From the IMG/VR virus record IMGVR_UViG_3300025276_000023, positions 1 through 64,000 of that record: a stretch of DNA of 64,000 bases. The stretch is one strand, 5' to 3'. This document shows positions 8,900 to 19,659 of this stretch, piece by piece; within the stretch, counting starts at the first letter, position 1; every line of letters begins with the position of its first letter. The notes beneath the pieces are model-generated. The model saw nothing but the letters and a program-made list of their open reading frames with translations, was not told the DNA's origin and did no database searches. The DNA is from a virus. The translations under genes and the position numbers were made by a program.

Positions 8900-11794
8900 A
8901 TGAGCATTAAAGTGAATATGAAAACTGTCTCTGTATCCGCAGAGGTGGAAGACGATATTTTAACCATGATAAAATCTGATGGTTCTAAACAGTTAGTTGG
9001 AAGACTGTCGGGTTATTCTGATTCTGAGTTGGTAAATCCAACAATCGATGAAAACGGTTTTTTGATAACATACGGTCCTGAGAGGAACGTTACTTTAAAA
9101 ATCAAATTTAAACCAACGGCTTCTCGAATAGAAACCACTACTCAAGTGAAAGGTTTTGGTACGTACGAAGACAGTACAGATAAAGATTTTCTATCAGAAA
9201 GAATGGAATCTGGTGGCGATTTGTTAGGAATGACGAATGGTGAAAAATACCTTTACGTTAGAGATAGACCTTTAATGACTAGGGAAGGCGTCACCGCATA
9301 TAGGAACGGCGTCACATGTTCTATTTCATCAGCTACGACGACTTACCCGTACGTACTATCTGAAACCAACAGTACTAACGTCTCTATCTACAGTGCGGAG
9401 CACCATGCCACTTGGATTTTTCCACAGCCGATTAAATTAGCAGGCTTTGTACTTTTTAGTTACCACAACACCTATTTGAACGAAATCTACGTTGAAGTTA
9501 CAGACGATGGTGTAAACTGGTACGAGTTAGGTAATTTCAGACCTGGATATAACGGTCGACTAGCTGACCCTGATAAAATTAATTTCACATTAGATGCCGA
9601 TGGAAACGCTGACGGTATACATTTTCTTGAAAACGTTGTAGTGAGGGGATTGCGAGTAACACCACGTTACGGAAATATTTACCTTATAAAATTTAGCCCG
9701 TTTGTGAATGTTACCGATTTCATGACCGTTACAAACCACAACTATAAAGAAATTAGTATTGATGAAAATATATTTTCTTTAAACGAAACTAACTCAGACA
9801 TTTCTATAAGTTACGCAGATGTAAATAGTACACCGACAGATCTTGGAAATTGTAAGAGTGACGCTAGAAGAATATCTTTTAAGTTTAATAAAGGACAGGT
9901 CTTAAATACTATCTCTGCAATAATATTTGATCAGTTAAATGAATTTGCACCGGGCAAGTCTGCACTGTTTGAATACTCTAATTTTAGAGGGCGCATAACC
10001 TTAGAACCAGGCGACTATCTAATAGATCTGAACCTAGAAATTGTCTTCAGTAACGATTTCAGAAAAAGTAATGAAGATGAGCCAGCTTACTGGCTCATGT
10101 CCATACCTACGGCGTTAGCCATAGAAGATGTAAGTTCAGGTGAGTTATTAACAGATGTTCGTTACACTTATAGTAGAAGCTCTAGTCAATTAACCAATTT
10201 CGTCGACAAAATAACATCACCAGGGCAAAATAGCAATACGATAACGAACATGCTTCTAACTCACTCTAAAACTACGTCATATACTACTCTAAACTATCGA
10301 GGCACAATGGACCTACAATACGACCTGAAAGAGGAACTTGCGCTCACTGGGTTCGTAACTAGAAATCCACTTAGATACAATGGTTTCACGCACATTGAAG
10401 TACATGGAATTAACTCTACTGGTGAGGAAGAAATGCTCTATCCTAAAACAGCGAGGAATACCGCCACAAATGCGATTGAGAAAGTGACATTCGAAAATGA
10501 AAAAAAATACCTTAGTTATAAAGTAAAATTTTATACTCCTAACTCTAATAATGGAATTCTACATTGTCTACCATTGTTTTTAGACGAAAACGAAGAGCCG
10601 GTTCGCTTATCTAAAACCTTTGAATTGAGCTTAAAGGAAGCGACAACTATAGCTGTTCGCCCCATTATAAATTCAAGTGCCACTGCGGATAGAGGTACGC
10701 TAGATATCTACAAACTTAACTACGGTGCATTCGATACATTTACCATGATAAAAGACTTTCAGTTGCCTATTGCTAAATATGAAGAGCTGACTGAACAATT
10801 CACTGGGGAAGTCAGGAAATATAATACATATATAAACATGAATGAAGAAGACCTCGCTGAAAGTACCGGTTTTAGTAGGTTTTTATTAAATCATGAGTAT
10901 CCTCTTTACATAGAGTTGTTTAAAGATACGGTAATATGGCGAGAACCCGATGTCAATAATCGCATATATAACATGCGAAATATAGATATGTATAAATTAG
11001 AAGATGGCGAATTTGTAGATAAGTCTGATGATATATTCATTGAAGGATATAGTCCAATTCCAGGTTTATCTCTATATGACGGAATTAGTCAATATAGTAA
11101 AGTCGACACTGCACCGACAGTGACTACTAACGATTCAAATAAAAATATAAACTATTTGGTTTCCCCTGAAAGTTCTACATATAGATGGTTTTCAAAGTCG
11201 CAGGACGCTAAAGTTACTTTTTTAATTGTATACGATGAACCTATCGAAGTTAATGGATTCTACGAACAGAGTCCGGATAAGACCTTCGAACATTTAGGTA
11301 AAATGTCTGATAACGTATCTGTCTCATATTACGATGTTGAAAAAGGATTTGTAGATGTTGGTAAAATTTCTAAAGATGAAGTATCTTTAGACGGAAGTCG
11401 AAGAACGTGGAAAGAATCAATAACTAATTCTGATGGTGAAATCATTCTCGCGGCTGACATTTCTGAGGAGGATAGAATCTGGGATGAAAAATTAAGATTT
11501 TATCCTTTAGACTCAACGGTTACGTCTGATAGATTTCTCTTCACTCTCGAAGGCTTTCAAGGCAACCCGCTTGCCGTATCTAAATTGGGAGTTTTTTTAG
11601 CAGATGACTATAGTAAGACTTCACAGGTCCTTAATTTTAACGATCTGACAAATCTTGCAGGTGAACAGGTAGGTAAAATCATGCCTATGACAAATATCTT
11701 AACCCCAGGTATCTATAAGTTCGATGCCGCTCAAGGTATGAACTATAGAGTAGAGAAACGCTGGTTCTTAGAACAAGTTTTAAATGAGGATTGA
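8900..11794 (+). CDS. Large tail appendage protein with discoidin-like domains, 964 aa
   Basis: The start has a GAGGAG SD. Residues about 173-260 resemble a discoidin (F5/8 type C) galactose-binding fold: a strand with GFVLFSYHN, then EVTDDGVNWYELG, then RGLRVTPRYGN. Two further stretches look like degenerate copies: about 473-560 (LTGFVTRNPLRYNGF) and about 770-880 (VNGFYEQSPDKTFEHLG). Such domains bind glycans, so the protein is probably part of a baseplate appendage or receptor-binding complex. It is translationally coupled with the next gene, with which it nearly overlaps. The domain call comes from pattern, not from a profile search. Confidence 0.7.
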   Translation: MSIKVNMKTVSVSAEVEDDILTMIKSDGSKQLVGRLSGYSDSELVNPTIDENGFLITYGPERNVTLKIKFKPTASRIETTTQVKGFGTYEDSTDKDFLSERMESGGDLLGMTNGEKYLYVRDRPLMTREGVTAYRNGVTCSISSATTTYPYVLSETNSTNVSIYSAEHHATWIFPQPIKLAGFVLFSYHNTYLNEIYVEVTDDGVNWYELGNFRPGYNGRLADPDKINFTLDADGNADGIHFLENVVVRGLRVTPRYGNIYLIKFSPFVNVTDFMTVTNHNYKEISIDENIFSLNETNSDISISYADVNSTPTDLGNCKSDARRISFKFNKGQVLNTISAIIFDQLNEFAPGKSALFEYSNFRGRITLEPGDYLIDLNLEIVFSNDFRKSNEDEPAYWLMSIPTALAIEDVSSGELLTDVRYTYSRSSSQLTNFVDKITSPGQNSNTITNMLLTHSKTTSYTTLNYRGTMDLQYDLKEELALTGFVTRNPLRYNGFTHIEVHGINSTGEEEMLYPKTARNTATNAIEKVTFENEKKYLSYKVKFYTPNSNNGILHCLPLFLDENEEPVRLSKTFELSLKEATTIAVRPIINSSATADRGTLDIYKLNYGAFDTFTMIKDFQLPIAKYEELTEQFTGEVRKYNTYINMNEEDLAESTGFSRFLLNHEYPLYIELFKDTVIWREPDVNNRIYNMRNIDMYKLEDGEFVDKSDDIFIEGYSPIPGLSLYDGISQYSKVDTAPTVTTNDSNKNINYLVSPESSTYRWFSKSQDAKVTFLIVYDEPIEVNGFYEQSPDKTFEHLGKMSDNVSVSYYDVEKGFVDVGKISKDEVSLDGSRRTWKESITNSDGEIILAADISEEDRIWDEKLRFYPLDSTVTSDRFLFTLEGFQGNPLAVSKLGVFLADDYSKTSQVLNFNDLTNLAGEQVGKIMPMTNILTPGIYKFDAAQGMNYRVEKRWFLEQVLNED

Positions 11795-11796
11795 TG

Positions 11797-13329
11797 ATGG
11801 AAACAGGTAAAATGAGGTTGTTGCCAGACTACCTAATCGAGAACGATAGCAATGTAAATGAGTCTAGAGATAAATCAAAGGTTCTTCACTTTGATTACGG
11901 TACCAACGGGTCACTTGTCCGTAATCAAAATCCTTTAGATTCTGGTGACTATCTTCACACTGGCAGAAACGTAAATCTCGCAGTCGACGATGACTGGGAC
12001 CAAGATTATACATTAGAGGTACTTTATATAGGTTCTGTAAATATACTTAATTTCAGAGGCGATAATAAAACTGTTTCAAATACCAGCATAACGGTAAGTA
12101 GAACCAGGCTAACTTACCGTTACTGGACTAGTCAGGTAAATATAGATATAGATCGATATATGACTGACCCTGATTCAGACGGATATACATCACTAACGGT
12201 CGTCAGAGAAGGTAATTACGTACGTTTCTATCAGTACAATAGACAAATATACGGTCTTGCTGTAAGTAATAGATTCACTAGTAAAGCTGTAACTGCTCTA
12301 TCAGGAAGCTACAATATAAAACGCTTTTCTCTTTCAATGGGCGTGGCTCTTCCCCGTGAATTACATTACGATAAGGTTGAGCGTTATACTTCACGTGGCG
12401 CTGCTAACATTAAACTAATCAATCTAAATGAAGATGTTTATGATTCGTCAGTTTTTGATACACGAATGGTAAAAGATGTTTATTCATATACCCAGTATAT
12501 CTTCGTTATCTATAATAATGGTGACGTCGATGCTGCATATCGACCTAGAGGACTCGATAGCGGTGAGAGCATCCGCAATGTTAGCTATGACTATGAGACA
12601 GGGACGTTGTCCATGGGTCTTACGATAGATGGTGCTACTAAAGGTTTTAGCTTTAAACCTGAAATCATCTCCGCTGAAACAAAAGCGATACCTGAGGGTA
12701 AAGGAGTGCTTTCCCAAGAAGGTGTTCATAAACCTTTGCAGTTTGGTGAGGGTTTTAATGTAAGTGATTATGAGGGCGATGACGTTCGCCTCGCCCTACC
12801 GTCAGAAATACAACCAGTCGTAAAAGAAACGCCAAGTATCGTAACGTCTACTGACAATGCGTCTGGACTCCTAGACTATAGAAAACGACTTCTAATGCTA
12901 AGAAGAATTGTTCCGGGCGACGGTTTCCATCCTAAGTTAAATCAGCGTACTGAAACCGGTGAAGAGAAATGGGAAACATTGATGTATGAAACTAATGTGA
13001 CGACCATGCGTTACTTCGACTACATCGACGGTAAATGGATAATTAAAAAGGGTAAATATTATCTGAAAGGCGACTATCCGATATACCGAAACGATAGACG
13101 AACCCATTCCTTTAGAATAAAAGTAGGTAATGCTACAATATTTTCAAGAACGACAGCGACTGAATATCTTGAAAACGCATATGTCTGTAGCGACATAGCC
13201 TTTGAAAAAGTTATTTATATTCTAGAAGACGGCGAGATTACGGTTGAAGAATTTACGCCTGATTTTGGTGGTCTATCTGTCACCAATATAAGTGTCCTGA
13301 TATCTAAAATAGAATTCTTTAAAATTTAA
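11797..13329 (+). CDS. Tail appendage protein with LamG/concanavalin-like domain, 510 aa
   Basis: Three candidate starts (TTG 11791, ATG 11794, ATG 11797) follow a GAGGA SD; 11797 has the best spacing. Residues about 25-200 look like a laminin-G/concanavalin-type jelly roll: YLHTGRNVNLAVDDDW, then DYTLEVLYIG, then TSLTVVREGNYVRFYQYN, the usual order of strands in such domains. The C-terminal part (about 340-510) is a separate beta-rich domain. With the flanking discoidin-containing genes this makes a set of probable glycan-binding appendage proteins. Confidence 0.65.
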   Translation: METGKMRLLPDYLIENDSNVNESRDKSKVLHFDYGTNGSLVRNQNPLDSGDYLHTGRNVNLAVDDDWDQDYTLEVLYIGSVNILNFRGDNKTVSNTSITVSRTRLTYRYWTSQVNIDIDRYMTDPDSDGYTSLTVVREGNYVRFYQYNRQIYGLAVSNRFTSKAVTALSGSYNIKRFSLSMGVALPRELHYDKVERYTSRGAANIKLINLNEDVYDSSVFDTRMVKDVYSYTQYIFVIYNNGDVDAAYRPRGLDSGESIRNVSYDYETGTLSMGLTIDGATKGFSFKPEIISAETKAIPEGKGVLSQEGVHKPLQFGEGFNVSDYEGDDVRLALPSEIQPVVKETPSIVTSTDNASGLLDYRKRLLMLRRIVPGDGFHPKLNQRTETGEEKWETLMYETNVTTMRYFDYIDGKWIIKKGKYYLKGDYPIYRNDRRTHSFRIKVGNATIFSRTTATEYLENAYVCSDIAFEKVIYILEDGEITVEEFTPDFGGLSVTNISVLISKIEFFKI

Positions 13330-13338
13330 GGAACTAAA

Positions 13339-16300
13339 ATGTCAAGTAAAACAAACTTAACTGATTTTGACCCAGAACTATTGGGTGAATACTCAGATCT
13401 ACATATAAAAAATATAGTGACGGTAAATGACGGAGATACGTTAGCGATAATCGATTCTAACGACGTCGTTAAAGAAATGGGAGACCTACTTCCCGTACCT
13501 GCAAAAAATCTGACAGATATAGAAGTTAACGAAGATGGCGACCTTATCTTTACTATGGATAACGGTGAGAGTTCGTTCAATGCCGGAATGTTCAATGTAG
13601 TTGAGGACGTAGAAGAGAACTTCCCTCCAGGAGCGGGGGTACTTACTGACAGCGGTATTTTAAAACAGTTCGTCGACACAGATATCTTCAAAGTAGAAGA
13701 GAGCGACGATAAGTTTACAGTTTCTATTAAACCCAATGAAAATGCAGTCGAGATAGACTATGTTAACTTCGAGAATGTTAATAACAAAACACTTCTAGAA
13801 GCGACGACTGAAATAGAAACATATACTGCCACTCGTTTTATTAAAATAGAGGGCAGTAATTATCTCTTTAAAGAAAAAGTTAAATTATTGAAAGGGGATA
13901 ATAAATTTACATTAACCCTAACCTCGTCTGATTCAGTCACTGTCGATGTACTCTTCAAGAGAAGTGGGACAGATACTCTATTTAAGAACTTCCCAATATC
14001 AGTGGGAGTCAGCGCTATAAGTGGCGGCAGTCCTATTGTCAGGTTCTTTAAAGTCCCTGAAGATATGGAAGTTGACATCACTTTCAGATACTCTAGTGAG
14101 AAAGGAACTGCACTATATATAGACTATGATGAAACTTACGCATTTAAGAAAATACAAGTTGCGACGATGTTGATTGAAAAAATTGATATCGATGTTTCCG
14201 ATGTTCCACAGTTCGTAGAGCCTCAAGAATTTGTAAAAATCAAGGAGGACATAGAAGCGGTTGATGCTTATTATGAAATAGCACCAGTCGAGTTTGAAGC
14301 AGAACAGGTACTCACCGGCGTAACTAAGTGGGCATATCGTGAGATGTTTCATCATGGTGATAAAGTATTTTTTATGTGGCATAACGGTGACGATATACAC
14401 GTATTAGATACCGTCACTGGAGAAACAGAGAACATACCGGTCGATGAAGCTAACTATATTCCAGGCAATATGTTCAAGAAAGGAAATTTAATATATATCA
14501 TTGAATACAACAAAGGTAAGGTGAGGACCTTCAATCTCGATACATATGAAATTAAATATACCGACTATAACCGAGCAGGTGGTCCGGGTTTTTGGAACTA
14601 TGCTGAAAATACACCAAGTTACTTTTACTCTTCTGCTAGTGACAATGCCTACCCTTATTACTACAGCCTCGATCCAGAGACAGGTGCGATTGTAGCTAGA
14701 AGTAAAAATGATATTATAAACAACGCACTGAATCGTGAGGCTCTTTTATACTCTGATACATCGTTTGGAACGTCATTCAATCAGTTTCCCGTTTTATATA
14801 CCGTTGGTAACTACGAGTTCGTAGAACGTTGGTGCACTATGGGAAAACTATCCGACGGCTTTAACTGTAACTTTCTTTATGAAAACGATACTGAGATTGG
14901 AGTAATTAAAACCCTACTTCCAGCACCTAGACATAGCGGTAAGAATAACGATGACTATAATTTACATGGCGGATTTACATTTGAAGGTAACGGTGCTGGT
15001 TATATTTCCCCAGCCTGTGATGTATTCACTAGAGAAACTTACGTAATCACTACTAGTGCATATACACCTGATGACATCCATTGGTGGCGAACCTCAACCT
15101 CAGATAATCGCGATATGGTTATAAAAGGTTTTGACTATAAAAATACCATAAGTGAAGCCTCGGCTCGTTCTAGAAATACAGTTAAGGAAATGGGGATATA
15201 TGTAAGTGACAAACCCACCCTTCTTTCTAGTGGATTTTCAATAAGTAGAGGAGAGGGTGTTGCAGCTCCGGTTGGGAACAACGCTGAAGAAAACATGTTG
15301 GGCGATTCTGAGCCTTTAGACAATAGAGATACGTTTGCAGTCCTTAGTGGGATGAAACCGGTTGTGGTGAACCTAAATGCCGACATATTGGTTGAAAGTT
15401 TATCCTTCTCCTCAGTCGATGTCGATGCCAGTAGATATTTAGGAGGACCTGATGACTGTATCGTAGAAACCTCATCTGACGGTGAGACGTGGGAATTTCA
15501 AGAATTTGTGAAAGAGTCCGGAATCATTACTGGCCATCCCGCTAGAAATAATTTCCCAGAGATTGAAGTACTTGGTCTTCGAGTTACTAATTCCGATAGT
15601 TCATTGAGATTTTCGATGACAGGCATATCTCCAATTGAAGTAGTCGATGGCGTGTCTAAGAAAAGAAACATCTTCCCTATAAAGTCGTTTGAAGATACAG
15701 TGGATGGTGAAGATATTGAAATGTCCGACGGTTCCATTTGGAGCAGTAGTCTTGCCCAAGGTCCGACATACGGTATACATACTTTGTTTTCTGATAAGAA
15801 ACAATTGTTATTAGCAAGAAATGGAGAAGATCCGGACTCAGTGCATTTGAAAATAATGTATCCTGAAAAGAGAACGCTGAGTGGAATTTACATCTCTGCT
15901 TATGATGATTATAATCTAGAATATACTCTAGATGGAGAGACGTGGGAACAGTTTCTTGTAACCAATGGGAGCTCAAATAGTAGAAACACGTATACGTCTG
16001 CTATGGGGAACAATACACTTGAAAAAGGACCTGGCGTTCCTGACGATGGTTTATATAGAACAATCACTCTTGAAAATAAGGTACTGTGTTCCCACATAAG
16101 ACTTACCTTTATTAACAGAGCTGGTCGTTCTGTGTTTATTTCACGGTTACGTGTAAATAAACCTAAATTCTCTGACTATCGCTTAATCGATACATTCACG
16201 TCGTCTAGAACTACTTTAGATGAAGGACCAGTGACCAGACATTTGTTCGACGAACCCGTTGTTTGTAAATCAATGATGCTCTCTGTTTTATCTACGTATG

Positions 16301-18333
16301 CTCCAAATATCAAGAGCATACACATTGGCCAATATACACTCCTATCAGACGAGTCTGTTAAATTCACAGGAACTATTTTCAATAAAGAAACTTTCGAATC
16401 TAGAGAGTATCTAAAAGAAATGTCAGTGAGTGAAGAAGGGATTAATATACTTTCAAGCTATATGGTAGAAGGTTGGCGAGGTAATTTCTATAGTTTTTTT
16501 GTAGATGATTCAGATAACTTAAAGGCGATATTAGATTATCGTAATCGCGGCTTAAAAGTTGTTGAAGGAAACTTTGAACAAGTAAGTCAATTGCCCATGG
16601 CCGCTGTAATTTCGCAGAATACTCGACTAATTGTCGGTGACACTGTCTATACAGGAGGTAGTGAACAGGACATCATTGTAAGTAAAATGAACGGTTACTA
16701 TTTTCAGTATAAATTCAAAAGGAAGAACCTGTTATCGCCCTGGGGAAATCTTTCAACGGCCACTGTAACTACTGTGACTGAAGATGAACTCAATCCAGGT
16801 AATTTTTTAATAAATTTAGGTTCATCAGACTTAATCTACGCCAATCCAGTTGAAAATACCATACAACCTATAAACAGGCCAGTGTCGGAAAACTCATTGG
16901 TATGGCAAGCATTTGCTTACCTGGAACCTATTTATGATCATGTGAGAAAGATATACGTCTTAGCGCCAAGGTACGACGAAAGGCTTGTAGCCATCCATGA
17001 AATAGGCGTTGAGGCTAAAAGAAGAAAACGTATAAATCCAATAGACGGTAGCGTAGGATATATGGCGCTTCCTGACTCATTAGATTATCCAGATTCTTTT
17101 GTGCAGATGTTTTTCAATCGACTACAGTACTTAACGTCACCATTTTATGTCAGTAAGCCATTGAATAGAACCGTGCACAACAGTCAGCAATATGGGGAGA
17201 ACTACGGCTTCGCTAGAAGATATATATCTCAACCTGAGTTAATTTTGAAATTTGCTAAACCATTTACTTTAAATGCATTTGACATATTTTCAGAAAAGTA
17301 TATCAGCAACGAACGGTTAACGCCTACAGATTTAAAAATCTACTCTTCAATAGATGGCGTGGACTGGACTCTATTGTTAGATCTCGATTTAAAAGCCATG
17401 GGATATAACAATGCCGCTATATGGTACGAAAGACAGAATGTCCCTAGGACGACTGTAAAATATCTTAAACTGACTAGTACGACTTCTCAATACGCTACTT
17501 CAATTGACTTTGGAGCCGTAGTACCATTGATAGATGAAGAAATGTTCATAACCGATGAATACAACAGATCTACTATTTACGGGGATGAGATATTGGAAGA
17601 GAACTTCCCTAATGGAGCGTTCCCATCTAACAAAACCAAATTCAGAAGTGTTTCAAAGGCATCGGATACTAAATACATACTGAGGGGTCCGATAAGTGCC
17701 ATATACGACATTGAAACCGGTCTATTAAGTGAATTGTCAGACGTTGACGCAAAGCCTGATATTCTGGTAATAAAAAGCTTCCAGGGCACCGATGGTAGAA
17801 CTATCTTGCTAGATAATAACGGTTTTCTATTCTATCAATTAGAGAACGGTTTACTTGAGAAGATAGACATAGAACTGCCTTATGATCTGTATAGAGTAAC
17901 GCCATTACTATATGGAAATTATTTCTTTACAGGCCACAGCAAAACAGATGCCTTCATTATCAATTTTGTTACCGGCGAGTTAAAAAAATTCACCATAGGT
18001 GCTGCCCACATACCTAAAAATACCGGACCCGTAACCTATGTTTCTGGCGATGATGTTTACGCAATACCCATGAAGTCGATTGGTACTGGTGGTGACATTT
18101 TAAAATTTGATATCTCAGGTGGTCCTAGAGTTGAGACTTTAAACGCCATTAACGTATCTAACCCCTATGGATTTAACTTTAGTAGAATATTGTCAAATGG
18201 AGATATTTTACTCATTACTCACGTAACCAACTCAGTTCCACTCGCTAATAACTACATTCTAAAAGCAAAGGACTATGTTTTACCGGAAGGATATGAAGAG
18301 GTGATTAAAAGAATTAATAAAATGGGGTCTTAA
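13339..18333 (+). CDS. Giant tail appendage protein with propeller-like and discoidin-like domains, 1664 aa
   Basis: The start has an AAGGAA SD. The N-terminus has a DGDLIFTMDNGESSFNAG unit like those repeated in the 1108-aa fibre. Residues about 325-480 repeat short blade-like units (KVFFMWHNGDDIHVLDTVTG, then a NLDTYEIKYTD unit), suggesting a beta-propeller. Discoidin-like regions lie at about 675-780 (ETSSDGETWEFQEF), 820-945 (EYTLDGETWEQFL) and 1290-1390 (IYSSIDGVDWTLLLDLD). A second propeller-like region covers about 1400-1640. It is probably a host-surface-contacting baseplate or fibre protein. No proteolytic or hydrolytic motif was seen. Confidence 0.72.
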   Translation: MSSKTNLTDFDPELLGEYSDLHIKNIVTVNDGDTLAIIDSNDVVKEMGDLLPVPAKNLTDIEVNEDGDLIFTMDNGESSFNAGMFNVVEDVEENFPPGAGVLTDSGILKQFVDTDIFKVEESDDKFTVSIKPNENAVEIDYVNFENVNNKTLLEATTEIETYTATRFIKIEGSNYLFKEKVKLLKGDNKFTLTLTSSDSVTVDVLFKRSGTDTLFKNFPISVGVSAISGGSPIVRFFKVPEDMEVDITFRYSSEKGTALYIDYDETYAFKKIQVATMLIEKIDIDVSDVPQFVEPQEFVKIKEDIEAVDAYYEIAPVEFEAEQVLTGVTKWAYREMFHHGDKVFFMWHNGDDIHVLDTVTGETENIPVDEANYIPGNMFKKGNLIYIIEYNKGKVRTFNLDTYEIKYTDYNRAGGPGFWNYAENTPSYFYSSASDNAYPYYYSLDPETGAIVARSKNDIINNALNREALLYSDTSFGTSFNQFPVLYTVGNYEFVERWCTMGKLSDGFNCNFLYENDTEIGVIKTLLPAPRHSGKNNDDYNLHGGFTFEGNGAGYISPACDVFTRETYVITTSAYTPDDIHWWRTSTSDNRDMVIKGFDYKNTISEASARSRNTVKEMGIYVSDKPTLLSSGFSISRGEGVAAPVGNNAEENMLGDSEPLDNRDTFAVLSGMKPVVVNLNADILVESLSFSSVDVDASRYLGGPDDCIVETSSDGETWEFQEFVKESGIITGHPARNNFPEIEVLGLRVTNSDSSLRFSMTGISPIEVVDGVSKKRNIFPIKSFEDTVDGEDIEMSDGSIWSSSLAQGPTYGIHTLFSDKKQLLLARNGEDPDSVHLKIMYPEKRTLSGIYISAYDDYNLEYTLDGETWEQFLVTNGSSNSRNTYTSAMGNNTLEKGPGVPDDGLYRTITLENKVLCSHIRLTFINRAGRSVFISRLRVNKPKFSDYRLIDTFTSSRTTLDEGPVTRHLFDEPVVCKSMMLSVLSTYAPNIKSIHIGQYTLLSDESVKFTGTIFNKETFESREYLKEMSVSEEGINILSSYMVEGWRGNFYSFFVDDSDNLKAILDYRNRGLKVVEGNFEQVSQLPMAAVISQNTRLIVGDTVYTGGSEQDIIVSKMNGYYFQYKFKRKNLLSPWGNLSTATVTTVTEDELNPGNFLINLGSSDLIYANPVENTIQPINRPVSENSLVWQAFAYLEPIYDHVRKIYVLAPRYDERLVAIHEIGVEAKRRKRINPIDGSVGYMALPDSLDYPDSFVQMFFNRLQYLTSPFYVSKPLNRTVHNSQQYGENYGFARRYISQPELILKFAKPFTLNAFDIFSEKYISNERLTPTDLKIYSSIDGVDWTLLLDLDLKAMGYNNAAIWYERQNVPRTTVKYLKLTSTTSQYATSIDFGAVVPLIDEEMFITDEYNRSTIYGDEILEENFPNGAFPSNKTKFRSVSKASDTKYILRGPISAIYDIETGLLSELSDVDAKPDILVIKSFQGTDGRTILLDNNGFLFYQLENGLLEKIDIELPYDLYRVTPLLYGNYFFTGHSKTDAFIINFVTGELKKFTIGAAHIPKNTGPVTYVSGDDVYAIPMKSIGTGGDILKFDISGGPRVETLNAINVSNPYGFNFSRILSNGDILLITHVTNSVPLANNYILKAKDYVLPEGYEEVIKRINKMGS

Positions 18334-18343
18334 TGACCCCTTT
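18324..18343 (+). terminator. Weak hairpin overlapping a stop codon
   Basis: A 6-bp stem GGGGTC / GACCCC encloses the TAA stop of the 1664-aa gene and is followed only by TTT. It may attenuate rather than end transcription, since downstream fibre genes have no obvious promoter. Confidence 0.4.
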
Positions 18344-18371
18344 CCACAATACTTAAAGAAGAGGTAGTCAA

Positions 18372-18626
18372 ATGGCTAGTATAGATACAACTCGTTTCAA
18401 TGAGGCTATGGATAGAATAGAAGCCGATGAAGCAATATATAGCACATATCTAACTGGAAGTAGAGATACTTTAATTCCAGTTGAAGGTGGGAACTTAATG
18501 ACACTTAAGGGTGTTGAAGCAAGATTGTTACAGAGCGAATTAGATGCCAATCAGTTCGTTGTCCAGATATCTGAAAAGATGGACGGTGTAGTAATTACAG
18601 AAACAGAAACACCTGACGCAGGTTAA
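18372..18626 (+). CDS. Small hypothetical protein, 84 aa
   Basis: The start has an AAGAGG SD. The protein is an acidic, soluble, probably helical polypeptide. It sits between the giant appendage gene and a fibre gene with a 14-base gap to the latter, so it is likely an accessory or chaperone-like virion gene, but no motif supports this. Confidence 0.72.
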   Translation: MASIDTTRFNEAMDRIEADEAIYSTYLTGSRDTLIPVEGGNLMTLKGVEARLLQSELDANQFVVQISEKMDGVVITETETPDAG

Positions 18627-18640
18627 TTGGAGATTCCTTA

Positions 18641-19645
18641 ATGTCATTAATAAACGAAGAAAACAAAACTAAGTTTTTCTCATCTTTTCAATCGCTTGTC
18701 GATTACTTACTAGAGAATTCAGGAATTCAAGAAGAAGACTTACCTCCTATTCTTACGGCTTTCTTAACGAGTAATTTGGCAAGTGAAGAAGATGTTAGCA
18801 ACTTTACCAATGTAGATAAAGTAATTACTGTAGCGACAGCTCAGCAATCTGCTCGTAAAGCAATTGAAGAATGGGTACAATTAGCACCTGATTCTCTAGA
18901 CACTCTACAGGAGATTGCAACGGCTTTACAGAACGATCCTGATATCTTACAAAAGATGTTTGACTTAATAGCTGGCAAAGCCAATCAGTCTGATATAGAT
19001 AAGCGTCAAGTCTATTCTAATATAGATTTCAGCTCAGCTAGTTGGGATGCGTTCTTTACATTCGGGGCAGGTGGTCTATCATCTAAGCCATCAGCGATAT
19101 ACCACGGCGTTGCTACTACTAAACGTCTTAGAATTGCAGATCAGTACCCGAACGTTCCAGAAGCTGAAAAGTGTAATGTTACGGTCAGTATTTCTACTGA
19201 GCAATATCGAATACTAACGCTAACCGAAGGTAATGTTATTGGTGACGCTATACGTTTGCCAGTAAATCATTTAAATCAAGTTGCAAAACTTCACTTCGTT
19301 AAGAACGACGTACTTTACCCAGTCGAGTTAGACGCTATCGATTCGTCAAGTGAAACTGAATTATTAATCACCGGTACGGATTGGATTGCAGACGACGTAA
19401 TTACAATGATTTTCATTACCCATGTAAATATGGAAATGACAAAGCGCGTATTCGTAAATGTTGCGACTCAAGCTCAAGGTGCTGATTTTTACAGAACTGC
19501 TAAGATCCATAACGGTTCTTTACAGACAGAGAACATCCTTGAAGCTAACGTGTGGCGCAGTAGTTCACTTGATTTATCGTATACGATAGAGACGATAATT
19601 TCTGCAATCAACGAAGCCATCCCAGACACGGACGAACCGACTTAA
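18641..19645 (+). CDS. Tail fibre-type protein, 334 aa
   Basis: The start has a GGAG SD. Residues about 69-115 carry a motif of the form AIEEWVQLAPDSLDTLQEIATAL-QNDPD, typical of phage tail fibre proteins, in which a helical segment with LDTLxEIAxAL and NDP recurs between beta domains. The C-terminal half is beta-rich and lacks a known tip domain. Its place directly before the long fibre operon suggests a distal or connector fibre subunit. Confidence 0.68.
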   Translation: MSLINEENKTKFFSSFQSLVDYLLENSGIQEEDLPPILTAFLTSNLASEEDVSNFTNVDKVITVATAQQSARKAIEEWVQLAPDSLDTLQEIATALQNDPDILQKMFDLIAGKANQSDIDKRQVYSNIDFSSASWDAFFTFGAGGLSSKPSAIYHGVATTKRLRIADQYPNVPEAEKCNVTVSISTEQYRILTLTEGNVIGDAIRLPVNHLNQVAKLHFVKNDVLYPVELDAIDSSSETELLITGTDWIADDVITMIFITHVNMEMTKRVFVNVATQAQGADFYRTAKIHNGSLQTENILEANVWRSSSLDLSYTIETIISAINEAIPDTDEPT

Positions 19646-19659
19646 TTAGGAGGTAGACC

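Noticed and set aside
14113-14400. 95-aa minus-strand ORF inside the 1664-aa gene
   Set aside because: No SD, no membrane or domain pattern, and it is fully antisense to a strong coding gene.
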